DNA of 64,000 nucleotides, taken from NCBI GenBank assembly GCA_030295235.1, contig AP026129.1, forward strand, positions 806,001 to 870,000. Direction: 5' to 3'. This document shows positions 54,796 to 64,000 of the stretch, piece after piece. The stretch is from Fistulifera solaris. Lineage: Eukaryota > Bacillariophyta > Bacillariophyceae > Naviculales > Stauroneidaceae. The notes beneath the pieces are model-generated. The model saw only the letters and a list, made by a program, of their open reading frames with translations. It was not told the DNA's origin and did no database searches. The position numbers and the translations under genes are program-made. The first letter of the stretch is position 1; each line of letters starts with the position of its first letter.

Positions 54796-55566
54796 ATGAT
54801 AGCTAGCTTTCGAAACGGTAACACTAAAACGCTGGCAGTGTGGCTGCAAAAGTGCCAACAACGCTCTCACTATTCATACCGAGGACCGGGTCGGTACAGT
54901 CGCACCTTGGCGGTGCGAGAACGTCTTTGGAAAGAGCGCGATTTCAAAGAACGTGGCTTTACCGTAGGAATCGGTGGACCGGTCGGATCGGGAAAAACTC
55001 ATCTCGTATTGGCATTATGTCAACAAATGGATATTGCCGGCGTCGTGACAAATGATATCTTTACTGACGAAGATGCCAACTTCTTGACGCACAAAGAAGC
55101 CTTGCCGGCCGATCGGATTCGTGCCGTAGAAACCGGCGGATGTCCTCATGCTGCCATTCGAGAAGATGTGAGCATGAACTTATCGGCATTGGAAGAACTC
55201 ACGTCGTCCATTCCGGACGAGCCCCAGGCCAATCGACTGCTCTTGTGCGAATCGGGTGGTGACAATCTGGCGGCCAATTTCTCAGCGGAATTGGCTGATT
55301 TGATGATTTATGTCATTGATGTAGCCGGAGGTACGAAAGTGCCGCGCAAAGGCGGCCCAGGCGTTTGTGAGTCGGATCTGTTGGTCATTAACAAGTCGGA
55401 TATCGCCGAGGCCGTGAATTCGGATCTCGACGTCATGTACTCTGATGCTACCCGAATGCGAGGTGAAGAAGGAAAAGTGGTATTGGCTTCCGTCAAATAT
55501 GGCAAAGGAATGCAGGATATTCAAGATTTTATTTGGAAGAATTATCAGCATGCCATGTCACTATGA
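54796..55566 (+). CDS. ureG: Urease accessory GTPase UreG
   Basis: A single exon of 256 residues from the first in-frame ATG (54796). UreG is a SIMIBI-class GTPase that delivers nickel to apo-urease together with UreD/F/H. The P-loop is [11 protein letters not shown]. The metal-binding CPH motif lies in [15 protein letters not shown], with the switch segment [12 protein letters not shown] and the base-recognition motif NKSD. About 60 N-terminal residues are basic and Arg-rich ([20 protein letters not shown]), longer than bacterial UreG. They may be a mitochondrial presequence, which would agree with the basic leader of the urease itself. Other accessory genes (ureD, ureF) are not in the window. 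Confidence 0.96.
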   Translation: MIASFRNGNTKTLAVWLQKCQQRSHYSYRGPGRYSRTLAVRERLWKERDFKERGFTVGIGGPVGSGKTHLVLALCQQMDIAGVVTNDIFTDEDANFLTHKEALPADRIRAVETGGCPHAAIREDVSMNLSALEELTSSIPDEPQANRLLLCESGGDNLAANFSAELADLMIYVIDVAGGTKVPRKGGPGVCESDLLVINKSDIAEAVNSDLDVMYSDATRMRGEEGKVVLASVKYGKGMQDIQDFIWKNYQHAMSL

Positions 55567-55853
55567 GGAGCACACGAAAGAGTGCAGCTTGCTCAGAAAT
55601 TGTAACGCAAAGTTCGAAGTATAGTTGCAAAGGACACGAATCACAAACGTGGCTCTTACTGGCTGCGTGTGCATCTCTAATGTGCAACATTCTGTATACG
55701 TAGTACTGTATTTATTGAACATCTAAAACAGTCAATCGAAAAGGCTCATCGTGTTACCCTAGCTATTCAAACTAGTCCACAAGGTAGTATTGCGCGTTCA
55801 GATCTTCTAATCTCCATCAAAGTTGCTAGTCACTACAAGCAAAAAGCCGCCGT

Positions 55854-56444
55854 CTACGACTCACCGTACTTATCACGAAACGTCGAGATGGAAGTCCCCG
55901 ACTTTGCGGCAGCGGCGTTCACTTGCGGTTTCCAATTGGGGTCATTTTCACGCACATACTTGTCGGCTTGAATTTGGGCTGCTGTACGTTTCCGCGCTTC
56001 ACGGGCTTCTTGCTTTTCCCGTTCTAATTTCTGTTCGGCCAGCAGACGTGCTTTTTGTTTCTCGGTCAAAGGCGCCTGTGAGGTATTCGTGGTGGCCGCT
56101 TTTGGAACAAGCACGGAAACGCGTTGAAATGCACCAGCAATCAGTGCCACGACACTATCGAGTCCCTCAGGGACTGTAGTGACCTTCAGCATATCTTCAT
56201 TCTCGACGGTAATTCGAGAAAAGCCGGCAACTTGTGTCAAAAGCATCATGATGGTGGGATACCGAGTCACATTTTGAATTTTAGCATTTCCTAAACGCAA
56301 TGATCGAAACTTTTCATCATCCTTGGTCGCGAGATTGTGTAAAATGGTTTGCAGCATTTTTAAAACATTCGACTTTTCGCTTACGCTGACATTCACGTCA
56401 TGCTCAAATGTACTAATCAAGGCAGCCGCTTGAGTCATCTGCAT
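55854..56444 (-). CDS. PUB-domain protein
   Basis: 196 residues from ATG 56444; the open frame runs further upstream but has no ATG. The PUB domain covers about residues 20-105: VLKMLQTILHNLATKDDEKF, SLRLGNAKIQNVT and PTIMMLLTQVAGFSR match the PUB/PUG pattern (ALxxLxxIxxNI, KYRxIRxxNxxxxxxV, LLxxxGF). PUB domains bind the tail of the AAA ATPase p97/Cdc48 and occur in peptide N-glycanase and UBX proteins. The following helix is highly charged (KARLLAEQKLEREKQEAREARKR) and likely coiled. No transglutaminase or UBX domain is present. A role as a Cdc48 cofactor in protein quality control is inferred from the domain. Confidence 0.8.
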   Translation of the reverse strand: MQMTQAAALISTFEHDVNVSVSEKSNVLKMLQTILHNLATKDDEKFRSLRLGNAKIQNVTRYPTIMMLLTQVAGFSRITVENEDMLKVTTVPEGLDSVVALIAGAFQRVSVLVPKAATTNTSQAPLTEKQKARLLAEQKLEREKQEAREARKRTAAQIQADKYVRENDPNWKPQVNAAAAKSGTSISTFRDKYGES

Positions 56445-56826
56445 ATTAGTAAAGAGAACCAGACCAGCGGCAAATAAGAGATTGTTTGCCTTCAAGGGAA
56501 GTATGAAAACACGCTCACGACGTCCTTTCGTTTTGATGCGAGAGTTGAAAAAAGTGCGTTGCGTTTGCTATTCGAATTCCGACGTGATGCGGAAAGAAGA
56601 AGAATGGGGACGAATTTTGAGTCTTTTGAAATGCGGGCCAGCCTACTTTTCGTTTTATAGACAAAACAGGCCTCAGTCCCGTCACAGGTTGATAGGCAGA
56701 GGTCTAATGTCTAATCACCACCTGGGACCCCCGAGACTAATCAAAATCAAATTATTTCAACCATAAATCATTTAGTCGGAGTGTAAATGCTAGAGACTTA
56801 TCACCCGTTACTCTCGTTGTCGGCGC
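56445..56826. other. Intergenic region
   Basis: No gene is seen in 382 bp between the leftward PUB-domain gene start and the leftward nucleoredoxin gene end. Confidence 0.5.
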
Positions 56827-58331
56827 TTACAAACTCTTCTTATCACCCGGATTTAGGAGAAACTCCTGGATTGTTTCGGCCGTCACATCCGTTTGGTTGC
56901 TAACATAGTAAGTTCCGCCGTTCGGGACGTCGACAAGAGCTAAGACAGGTGTTTCCGATGGGGGCCCAAGTTTCAATGTGTCTCGCAAGATAGTGACCAA
57001 CCCGCCAGAAGACGTCGCCCAATAGAACCGTAGACTCTTATCCGCTTTGCTATTCTCTGCAGCTGTTTGAAGCGCTTCTCGAATGTCATCTTGTTCCGAA
57101 TCATCGCCAGCCTCATGAAACACCACAACGCACCTCTGTTGGTTGATGGCATTGCCAGCACTGTTCAGGTCGCCGTACATTTTCGGATAATAGGGAAAAT
57201 CCGAAATGTAATCGCCGTTTTGAATCACATCACGAACATTGTCGCTGATGACTTCTCGTTCGGGGCTTAACATGATAAGAGCCGGAATACCCCGAACACC
57301 CAAGCGAGCGGATAACGCCGCCTTGACTTGTCGTTCGTTGTAGGGAATCGCACCAAAGGACATGGACCCCCAATACTCATCAAAACCTGCTTGATCGCGA
57401 TCCGAACTGACAAACAGGAGCTTCAAAAGACAACCAAAGAACATAATTGATACTTCCATACGATCAAATTCAACCCGTCAGTCACATATCCATGATGAAA
57501 CGTACCTCGAAATCCTGACGTTGTTGTTTCAAAGCCGTGTAAGCCTTGGAAAGAACCGGCGTGAATCGCTGGCACGGTGGACACCAATGTGCACTAAAGT
57601 AAAGCATAAGGTATTTTCCATCCAAATCAGACATTGGGACAGCTTCTTTGTTCGAATCGAGATAGAAGCCGGGCAATAGATCCGCAATCGGTTGAGGTCT
57701 CCAGGGAAAATCCTCGGCACGTGTTGACAGTTCTCCCACACCATCTAGAGTTAAAGAGTGCCGTCGGTGTCCACCGCGACCAAATGGGGAATACCTTGCG
57801 CTTCATAGCGACTCGCCAACGGACCCATGGCTGGAGATTGGTGCGGCAAGCAGTACCAAGGCATCTCACCGGCGTATCCTTTGTATTCCTCGGCGGTCCG
57901 ATCCATCGAGCAGAAGACTATCTCAAAGTCCTCGGAGTCCGTTTGTTGCTCTTTGCGTTTTTGATAAAACTCCTTCAGCATAGGAGTGAAACGACGGCAA
58001 GCTACAAGAGAGGAGAAGAAAGGGTAGACGAACGGGTGTGTGAGAGTGAGAGGGAGAGTTAATAACCGATGTCGCTGCATCCTTTGCATGCTCTTTTGTG
58101 AGTCCATTATACGTACGTCCACACCAATGTGCCGAAAAGTAAAACAAAACCTAGAGAAGCATGGGAAAATTGAGCAAAAGAGCAGTGTTTAGCCTCCATA
58201 TCCCCTATCGTACTCACAACTTTGTTGGCTAAGATCTCGATCGGTGCAACATGTTTGTCCAACGATGGACTCCACAAAATTGTGTCCTTTCCCAATAAAT
58301 CAATAATTTCTTGATTCGTCACCGTCGTCAT
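56827..58331 (-). CDS. Nucleoredoxin-like protein with two thioredoxin active sites
   Basis: Four exons: 58218-58331, 58118-58151 (34 nt), 57506-58001 and 56827-57420; about 412 residues from ATG 58331. The first thioredoxin fold has YFSAHWCGPCRRFTP; its WCGPC is split by an intron after the Gly codon. The second has YFSAHWCPPCQRFTPVL with WCPPC. Each is followed by a FVSSDR or FCSMDR type strand and a cis-Pro segment (GIPHLVAVD, GIPALIML), as in nucleoredoxins and trypanosomatid tryparedoxins. The C-terminal 110 residues have a third, degenerate thioredoxin-like fold. The protein would reduce disulphides in cytosol or nucleus; no signal peptide is seen. A frame break at AAA 57753-57755 is repaired by one base. 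Confidence 0.88.
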
Positions 58332-58498
58332 GTTCTCGTAATATGAGTCGATCCAGATCGTCAATTCTTTTTATCAAATGAAAGTTCTTCTGCTATTGTG
58401 CAATCTACGTAGACATTTGTGAACCAGTTGCCATGGTCGCATGCGCCAGTTGTACTTATTTTTTTTGCTGCACCGCATGTGTGTGCGTATTGAATTCG

Positions 58499-58519
58499 CA
58501 CGACTGAGTATCAGTCGTG
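58499..58519. repeat. Dispersed hairpin, copy 4 (perfect stem)
   Basis: CACGACTG-AGTAT-CAGTCGTG, a perfect 8-bp stem with 5-base loop. The right arm is identical to those of copies 1 and 3. Confidence 0.7.
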
Positions 58520-58857
58520 AGCCATGAACTTTTCTATGCCGTAAAATCGTTGCTTCTCGCATCAGCGATGGTTTTAGACTATTCCTTTTCCCATGTAAGC
58601 TTTCATCCATACTCTGCAGCACTCCGCTATCTACATATAATAGCATAAAGGGATTTCTGATTGAACTTTTTGCGAACAGATCCTCGAATGGAAGCCCCAT
58701 TTTATGAGTCCATACCCTTTTACTTCTGCTTGTATCTCTAGTTTGATGAAGAAAAAGACAAATAGAATAAATTTTATGGTATAAGCTGCATTTCAACGAG
58801 CAACAATTCAACCACGATAACCTACGTCAAAAATTCTTTCAGATCATGCACTCCAAT

Positions 58858-59330
58858 AATATCCCGGGACTGTCAATGAGTCGAGTCGGAAGTCGTCACC
58901 CCAACACTTGTTGAACTACATCTTTAGAACTACAACATTAGACAACAAAAATAAAACCGGTCCATTTACGACAAAGGGAAGAGATATCTCCAAAAGACAA
59001 GAGTTGAGAAGTGTGTTTAGGTGTAAAGCTTCAATGAGGTAGAGTATAGAGAGGAAGTCGCAAAATATCCGGGACTGTAAATGAGTTGAGTCGGAAGTCG
59101 TCCCCCACTTACACTTTGCGAGTTCATAAATATTTGATGGGGGTGATCCTTCTACATACCAAACTGCGATTGACGTAATTCATCTCTACAATATCATCCA
59201 CCAATCATGCCACAGGTTCCATCCACGACAAAGTGAAGAGGTATCTCTAAAAGTCATGAGTCAATAATACTGGGGTAGTTCACTAGCTGCATTCTAGCTT
59301 CAACTCGGTCAGCGACAGAGAATAAAAACC
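58858..59330. repeat. Imperfect direct duplication
   Basis: The start of copy 1 (58858 on, GGGACTGTCAATGAGTCGAG then TCGGAAGTCGTC) recurs from 59066 with three substitutions. The later part TCCATTTACGACAAAGGGAA (about 58961) recurs as TCCATCCACGACAAAGTGAA (about 59218). The second copy is longer because of an insertion in its middle. No coding capacity is seen. Confidence 0.8.
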
Positions 59331-59453
59331 TATTTTCTTAGGTACCAAATACAAATCTTCCTTTCTTCTGAGGCTCACTTGGGGCTTTAAGCAACGTTTC
59401 TTTGATCGTACCTTCGAACCAGGAAACCGGTTTGTAAACAACAACCATTCCGC

Positions 59454-60113
59454 TTAAAGCTCTTCTCTATCAGAGCCTTTTTTCGCTTTCAAAACTGACT
59501 TCATCAAACTCAACGACGTGGTGCGTTCCGTCTGGAACGCATGGAACTCTTCTTCCATTCGCTTTTTGGTAACAGTGTAATCTTGCTCGGAGGCAGTAAG
59601 TTCTTCGCTGACTTGTTTGATTTTCTGTTCCAAGTCATTTTCACTCATCTCTTGATATGCCTTTAGAAGCTCCTTTTGCTCAGCTGTGCAAACGTCCTGG
59701 TTCGCCGCACTGCAGAGTGGCTTCAAATTGGTCTGCACAAATAGTTGGAGAGAATCCAAATCACGTTTGCCAGCATACTTCTCCAAATTGCCACTCGGGT
59801 CACCGTAAAACAGCGTCGGATAACCCTTGACCCCGTACTTTTGCAGAACGCTTGCATCGTGTCGTTGGCGGAACATTCGACATCACCAATCACATAATAG
59901 GGATTTCCTTCGTGAGCTTTCATGAGCTCGTCCCAGGCGGGCTTCATTTTCTTACAATGACCGCACCAAGAGGCGAAAAACTTGACAAAGACCGACTTGC
60001 CGGAAGTGACTTCATCCCAATTATCGGGGGTGAGATTCACGGCAAACACCTCCGGGGAGACGGCACACTGCGCTGAGGAGCAACAGAGTGAAATGAGAAG
60101 AATTGATCTTCAT
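59454..60113 (-). CDS. Protein disulphide isomerase-like thioredoxin-domain protein (ER)
   Basis: About 219 residues from ATG 60113. A signal peptide (HFTLLLLLSAV) is followed by FAVNLTPDNWDEVTSGK and the active site FFASWCGHCKKMKP (CGHC, the PDI-type motif). The cis-Pro segment is GVKGYPTLFYGDPSGNLEKY. A helical C-terminus with a coiled-coil stretch (LEQKIKQVSEELTASEQDY) resembles the ERp29/D-type extension. The end DREEL resembles the ER-retention type KDEL only loosely. It should form or rearrange disulphides in the ER lumen. Two frame breaks occur: GGGG at 60054-60057 (one base too many) and AA at 59847-59848 (one missing). They cancel in length, and 660 nt remains divisible by three. Confidence 0.88.
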
Positions 60114-60539
60114 TGTGTGTTTGGCTTGTAATGACAATCCTAATGCATACGATCCACTCGGAATCTTTGTCCTTCGTCCTTCTCGCGCCGCAACGCGTGC
60201 CGCTGTATTGGTCTATCCGAGTACCGCTTGCAAAACCGTCCATACGTCGCACCAATACTGGATGATGCCCTAAACTAAGGTTGATGAAGTCTTGGTACCA
60301 GTATAGATAGGCAAACCTGTAAGGATCTAGTCGCTAAGAAGGTAATGCTACGAAAAATATAACTTGCTGCGAAATGGGGACATGGTAGAGGCGTCCTCGT
60401 ATGTTAGGAGGCATTTCCAGTCTTTACCACGATCAGAGTGATATCCGCTAAATTCACATGATAAGTTGACATTCAACAACATGATCGGAAATATACTCGC
60501 CATGAAAGATTCCCACAATATCAACCCTGTAGCAAGGTG
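60114..60539. other. Intergenic region
   Basis: No gene is seen in 426 bp upstream of the PDI-like gene and downstream of the DUF218 gene. Confidence 0.5.
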
Positions 60540-61543
60540 TCATTGATTCTGAGCTCCACCATAGCTTTCTTTCACCAGCTTGGCTGTTTCCGATAGCCGA
60601 TTCTCCCTCGCGCGCCCCACAAGCTTACTTGCCGTATACATAGCATGTTGCTCGGTCATAAACTTCCAAACTAGCTCAAGACTATTGAACTTTTGTCGCA
60701 ACCCTGATATTGACTTCAACGAAGACGCTTCTTTTACCTGCCGCGCCGCAATAGCGTCTTTCCCCAAACCCTTGTCGGGTGATTGCAAAAATAGTAGATT
60801 GTAACCAGCGTTGTCCAATCCAAAAATCCATTCAAAAATTGCTTTTGTACGGTGCATGTGAAACTGCAAAAAAGAGGGCTTGTGAGAGAAGTTACCGACA
60901 TGAATGGCGACCAACAAGACACGCACTTTGTTGGTTATAACAAGCAAATTTCTCCACCCATTGATATCCGTATGACTTGTCCTCGCAAAGAAAGCGTTCC
61001 CAATAGTATCAAAAGATGTTGTTTCGACGTATACATTTTTTATCAGGAAATATTTCTCTTCCAGATAAGCAGCACAGGAGGTGGATTCAAATACGGGAAG
61101 TCCATCGGTAGAAAGCAATTGCGGTAAATGCTTTGTTCCAGCCGAAAGACATAATATTGGTAATGTGCTTCGACTTGATCGGCGTCGCCGTGAACGGCTG
61201 CCAGCGGCGGAATCGGTGATATTTCGATGCCGTTGCACAATGGCAGCGCCATCGTCGCATCGCCGCTGCACATATCGCGGAGGTTTATCTAGTGCTGACG
61301 GGACCCCGCCCCCAATATAAGTACAGCGTCCAACGACCGAATAATGGAGTCAGATATTTCATCCACGCTATTGTAAAGCGACTTTTGATCAACAGAAGCT
61401 GTCGGCATTTCAATGTAAGAGGCGATACCTAACAAGGAAATTATGCCGACAAAGCCCATCATGGCCGCCAAAATGCCTCGAAAGGATTTGTCAGTTGCAA
61501 CGTTCCCTTTTTCCTTGATTCGACGTAATCGAGAACGCGACAT
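60540..61543 (-). CDS. DUF218 (YdcF/SanA-like) family protein with one membrane helix
   Basis: Two exons, 60927-61543 and 60540-60863 (GTGCGT donor), about 313 residues from ATG 61543. A basic N-terminus (SRSRLRRIKEKG) precedes one membrane helix (LAAMMGFVGIISLLGIASY). The DUF218 core has DAVLILG then GVPSALDKPPRYVQRRCD, the strand LPILCLSAGT with HLPQLLSTDGLPVFEST, ENVYVETTSFDTIGNAFF and LLVITNKFHMHRTKAIF. The Glu-Ser/Thr and His-Met-x-Arg positions are the conserved polar residues of the family. Function is uncertain: bacterial relatives take part in envelope maintenance or bind S-adenosylmethionine. One frame break in the C run near 61309-61313 is repaired by one base. Confidence 0.82.
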
Positions 61544-62893
61544 CTAGATACATTGATTATGGCAAACGCATTGAAACAGCTTCTTGCGTTGAAATGGTGT
61601 CAAGTGTCGAAAAGTCAAAAAGCCGCGACGCGCTTGTAACTTCGTCTGCTCTTCGTCTGTTCCTTTTCGATGGGTGTAGTGCTTTTAGCCCTAACCCGGG
61701 GATACGATATTGGCCCTATCCTATCCAGGGATTTGGGAATATTGCATCTCAAAAATGTACTTTGTACACCCGCTACCCTCTACGTCAGAAATTGGCAGTC
61801 GTTCGGCAGTTTATTAGAGAGGGACGAGGGACAGAATCATCAGCGGAAAGCGGAAAGCGGAAGGAGAACAAATCCAGAGAGAGGATTTCGGATTTTTAGG
61901 ATTTGGTTTGTCGCTCTACCTGGTACTGCTAAGTGCGGTATAGTCATAGTGACTCCTCATCAATGGGTGTCTCAGGTCTAAGGCGACAGACAACAAGCCA
62001 CAAGCCACAGAAACAAGGGACAAGTCGTCCGAATCGTATTTGTGGACATTCGTTTATTCGTGTATTCAAGCAACAGTAGTAAAAAAATTAAACTGCAGAC
62101 CATGCTGTGAAATTGAGACTGGATTTTAGTATAACAGACTACAAATAAATTCCAAGTACTGTACAAAAGTCCTAATCCCAACGCCCAATTGATCCGAGAC
62201 CCGAGACCCGAGATCCAAGATCTTTGTTTCTCCGTTCTCCGTTCTCCGCCCCCGCCCTCCGCCTCCCGCCTCCTATCCCCGATTGTCGATTGTACTCGAG
62301 TAAAAGAGTTTCGTATCGGGGCACTGTACAAGTACTTGTATTGTTGCTTAAGAACCATCAAACCTCAAAAAACAAACTAGTACGAACTCGTTAAAATCGG
62401 TGGTCGCAGTGGAAGTTAACGTGGGACCGGTAGTCTCTCAACGACGTAGACTGACTTTATCGTAAGTTATGTCATTTACCTCGTAATCTCTTAAGTCGTA
62501 CCTTGCTAAGTTGTAAGTTTTCGTGGACGATGTCAAACCGTCAACAAACCTAACCTCTAACCTATAACCGAAAGGAAGAACAAGAGTCAGTTTTGCACTT
62601 GGACTTTCGACTTCGACGTGCGGTTCCTACAGCCAACAGTCAACAGTACTAGATCTTCGGACAAATATCATTATCGTGTAACGTGTATCGTGCCTATGAA
62701 CGTCTAACATTATAGCGGTCTACTTGTCCGTTGCTATGCGTCTCAAGTCTCAAGTCTCAACGCCAGCGCAATACCGTACAAGTACAAGCCATTTATACTC
62801 CGCAAAAGTTATCGCCTGACCTCCCGAATGCCGATGGGCTGCTACTTGTAAAATTTCGATCAGATAATCCGCATTTTTAGGACAGAAAGGACA
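61544..62893. other. Intergenic region with low-complexity DNA
   Basis: No gene is seen in 1.35 kb. It contains short direct repeats such as GAGACCC and CCGTTCTCCG (62196-62270), a pyrimidine-rich stretch, CAAGTCTC repeats (62743-62758) and TACCTGGTA at 61916-61924. The right end should contain the HMG-box gene promoter. Confidence 0.55.
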
Positions 62894-63917
62894 ATGGAGA
62901 AGCAAAAATCCGACAAAGCACGAACAAAGACCGGCCCTAAGCGCCCCATGAGCGCCTACAATTTCTTTTCAAAGAAGAAAAGACCAAATGGCTCAACGAA
63001 AACAAAAAAGGGGTAATGGACGACGGGCAGTCCGGAAGCCGATTCAAAGGTGCGTGCGGACGAGTTGCCGAACGCGTTTGGCTGCTCGCATGCGACTAAC
63101 TATTTCGGTTGTTACAGCTATGACAAATGCTGTCAGTAGTAAATGGAAGACATTATCGGAGGAGGAGAAAGCTCCGTTCGTGAAAATGGCCGAAGAAGCG
63201 ATGAAGGAGTACAGAAAGATAAAATCAGCATTCAGCGAGAAGACCCTCGAAGATGCAAAACTTTTGCAATCGACAAGAAAGAGGAAAGCAGAAGCTCAAC
63301 CTGGCAGCCTAGACACAGAAATTCAGCAAAGCCAAAACGCCCAACCGCAGCAAAGGTCCACGTTCTCGGCATCTCAGCACGCCACTTCCCCGTCATTGCC
63401 GCTGGGAATTTCCTCGCTGGGCCTAAACCCGGGTCTGCTACCACAGATTGAGCGTCCAGAGAGCGCCCTGCAGTTTCTTCCGTTTTTCTCCACAACGAAT
63501 CCCCAACAAAGCGATCTATTTTCTAGATTGCGGTTTAGCAACCCGCAAAGTGTAGCCATGCCTCCATTTCTTCCCGTCCCTAGCAACCATCAGCCATCTG
63601 TTGCTCCAACAATGTTACAGGTCCCAGCCAATTCTAGCCAGGCAGCCCTACTGTTACAGCTTAATGCTCTGGAACAACAAACATACAGAAGACAGCTGGT
63701 CGATAACATGCAGCTTTTACAAAATCGTCAAGAACTTGAACTTGCTAATCGATTGAGAGAGAGTAACATGTTGAGACAGCTGCTCGCAAACCGTCCTGCT
63801 GACGCGGAGCTGCTTCCTAGTGGAAGCGCCGTGAGCGTTTTGGAAGAAATCTTGAGAAATAACGCGACCAATTTGCCCAATAACTCTGATATTCCACGAA
63901 ATAGTCGACAACCCTGA
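62894..63917 (+). CDS. HMG-box DNA-binding protein
   Basis: Two exons, 62894-63049 and 63118-63917, about 318 residues. The HMG box begins at about residue 12 with TGPKRPMSAYNFF, the standard KRPxSAYxxF start. Helix 2 and 3 are in exon 2: NAVSSKWKTLSEEEKAPFVKMAEEAMKEY, read as the usual WKxLsxeeKxpf pattern. The linker between the helices is longer than usual and contains the intron site. HMG boxes bend or bind DNA in chromatin and transcription. The C-terminal 200 residues are Gln/Leu/Pro-rich with runs such as LLQLNALEQQTYRRQ, like an activation or oligomerisation region. A frame break in TTTT at 62966-62969 is repaired by one base. Confidence 0.87.
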
Positions 63918-64000
63918 TATTGTTGAAATAATGGATCCGCATGGGAACAATGATAAGGATAGATATCCATCATATTAGATTTCAAAGAATGTCGACGTAT

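Larger units (their letters stand above)
58332..59453. other. Intergenic region with a diverged direct duplication
   Basis: No convincing gene is seen in 1.1 kb. The 145-codon minus frame at 58374-58811 overlaps the hairpin at 58499 and has no protein character. An imperfect duplication of about 200 bp occupies 58858-59330. Confidence 0.55.

Noticed and set aside
58374-58811. 145-codon minus-strand open frame
   Set aside because: Composition is unlike protein, it has no family resemblance and it overlaps a hairpin; it lies upstream of the nucleoredoxin start.
62541-62569. Telomere-like CCTAACC repeats
   Set aside because: Only three imperfect units (CCTAACC, TCTAACC, TATAACC). Too short and too irregular to call a telomere or interstitial array.

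Overview
The window looks like nuclear DNA of a unicellular photosynthetic stramenopile, most probably a pennate diatom close to Phaeodactylum tricornutum (inference). The evidence is compact genes on both strands, few and short GT-AG introns (about 60-115 nt, one of 393 nt), N-terminal signal peptides followed by AF/AW motifs typical of complex-plastid import, a urease with its three subunits fused, and a Ty3/gypsy LTR retrotransposon.

Layout. 1-0.87 kb: 5' part of an ABC-B transporter (-). 1.19-6.20 kb: complete LTR retrotransposon (- orientation) with a GGATT target duplication. 6.7-11.8 kb: a protein with two SET-like domains and a UGT80-like glycosyltransferase. 12.7-18.3 kb: plastid polyprenyl diphosphate synthase, CBS-pair protein, LEA-like protein, triosephosphate isomerase. 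18.9-20.6 kb: 2OG-Fe(II) oxygenase with a 34-bp minisatellite upstream. 22.6-24.2 kb: cyclin. 25-29.4 kb: a large membrane protein joining a secreted, possibly lipid-binding region to PqiA-like membrane domains. 29.4-33.6 kb: alpha/beta hydrolase, MDP-1-type HAD phosphatase and a decayed second MDP-1 copy. 33.7-43 kb: acidic repeat protein with a CaaX end, Cys/Met-metabolism PLP enzyme, a divergent pair of secreted single-TM proteins, a lumenal protein. 43.6-49 kb: dynamin-like GTPase and a degenerate tandem copy. 49.5-55.6 kb: DUF1275 membrane protein, urease, DUF6824-like protein, UreG. 55.9-64 kb: PUB-domain protein, nucleoredoxin, PDI-like protein, DUF218 protein, HMG-box protein.

Genes that plausibly work together are urease and its nickel-loading GTPase UreG, 1.3 kb apart. 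Nucleoredoxin and the PDI-like protein are both thiol-redox proteins but act in different compartments.

One property affects the whole annotation. Most otherwise convincing genes carry one (sometimes two) single-base frame breaks, nearly all at short homopolymers and mostly fitting a missing base. When each break is allowed, exon lengths sum to a multiple of three and family motifs line up. I read these as probable sequence or assembly errors and call the genes intact. I use pseudogene only where substitutions or nonsense codons also occur (second dynamin copy, second MDP-1 copy).
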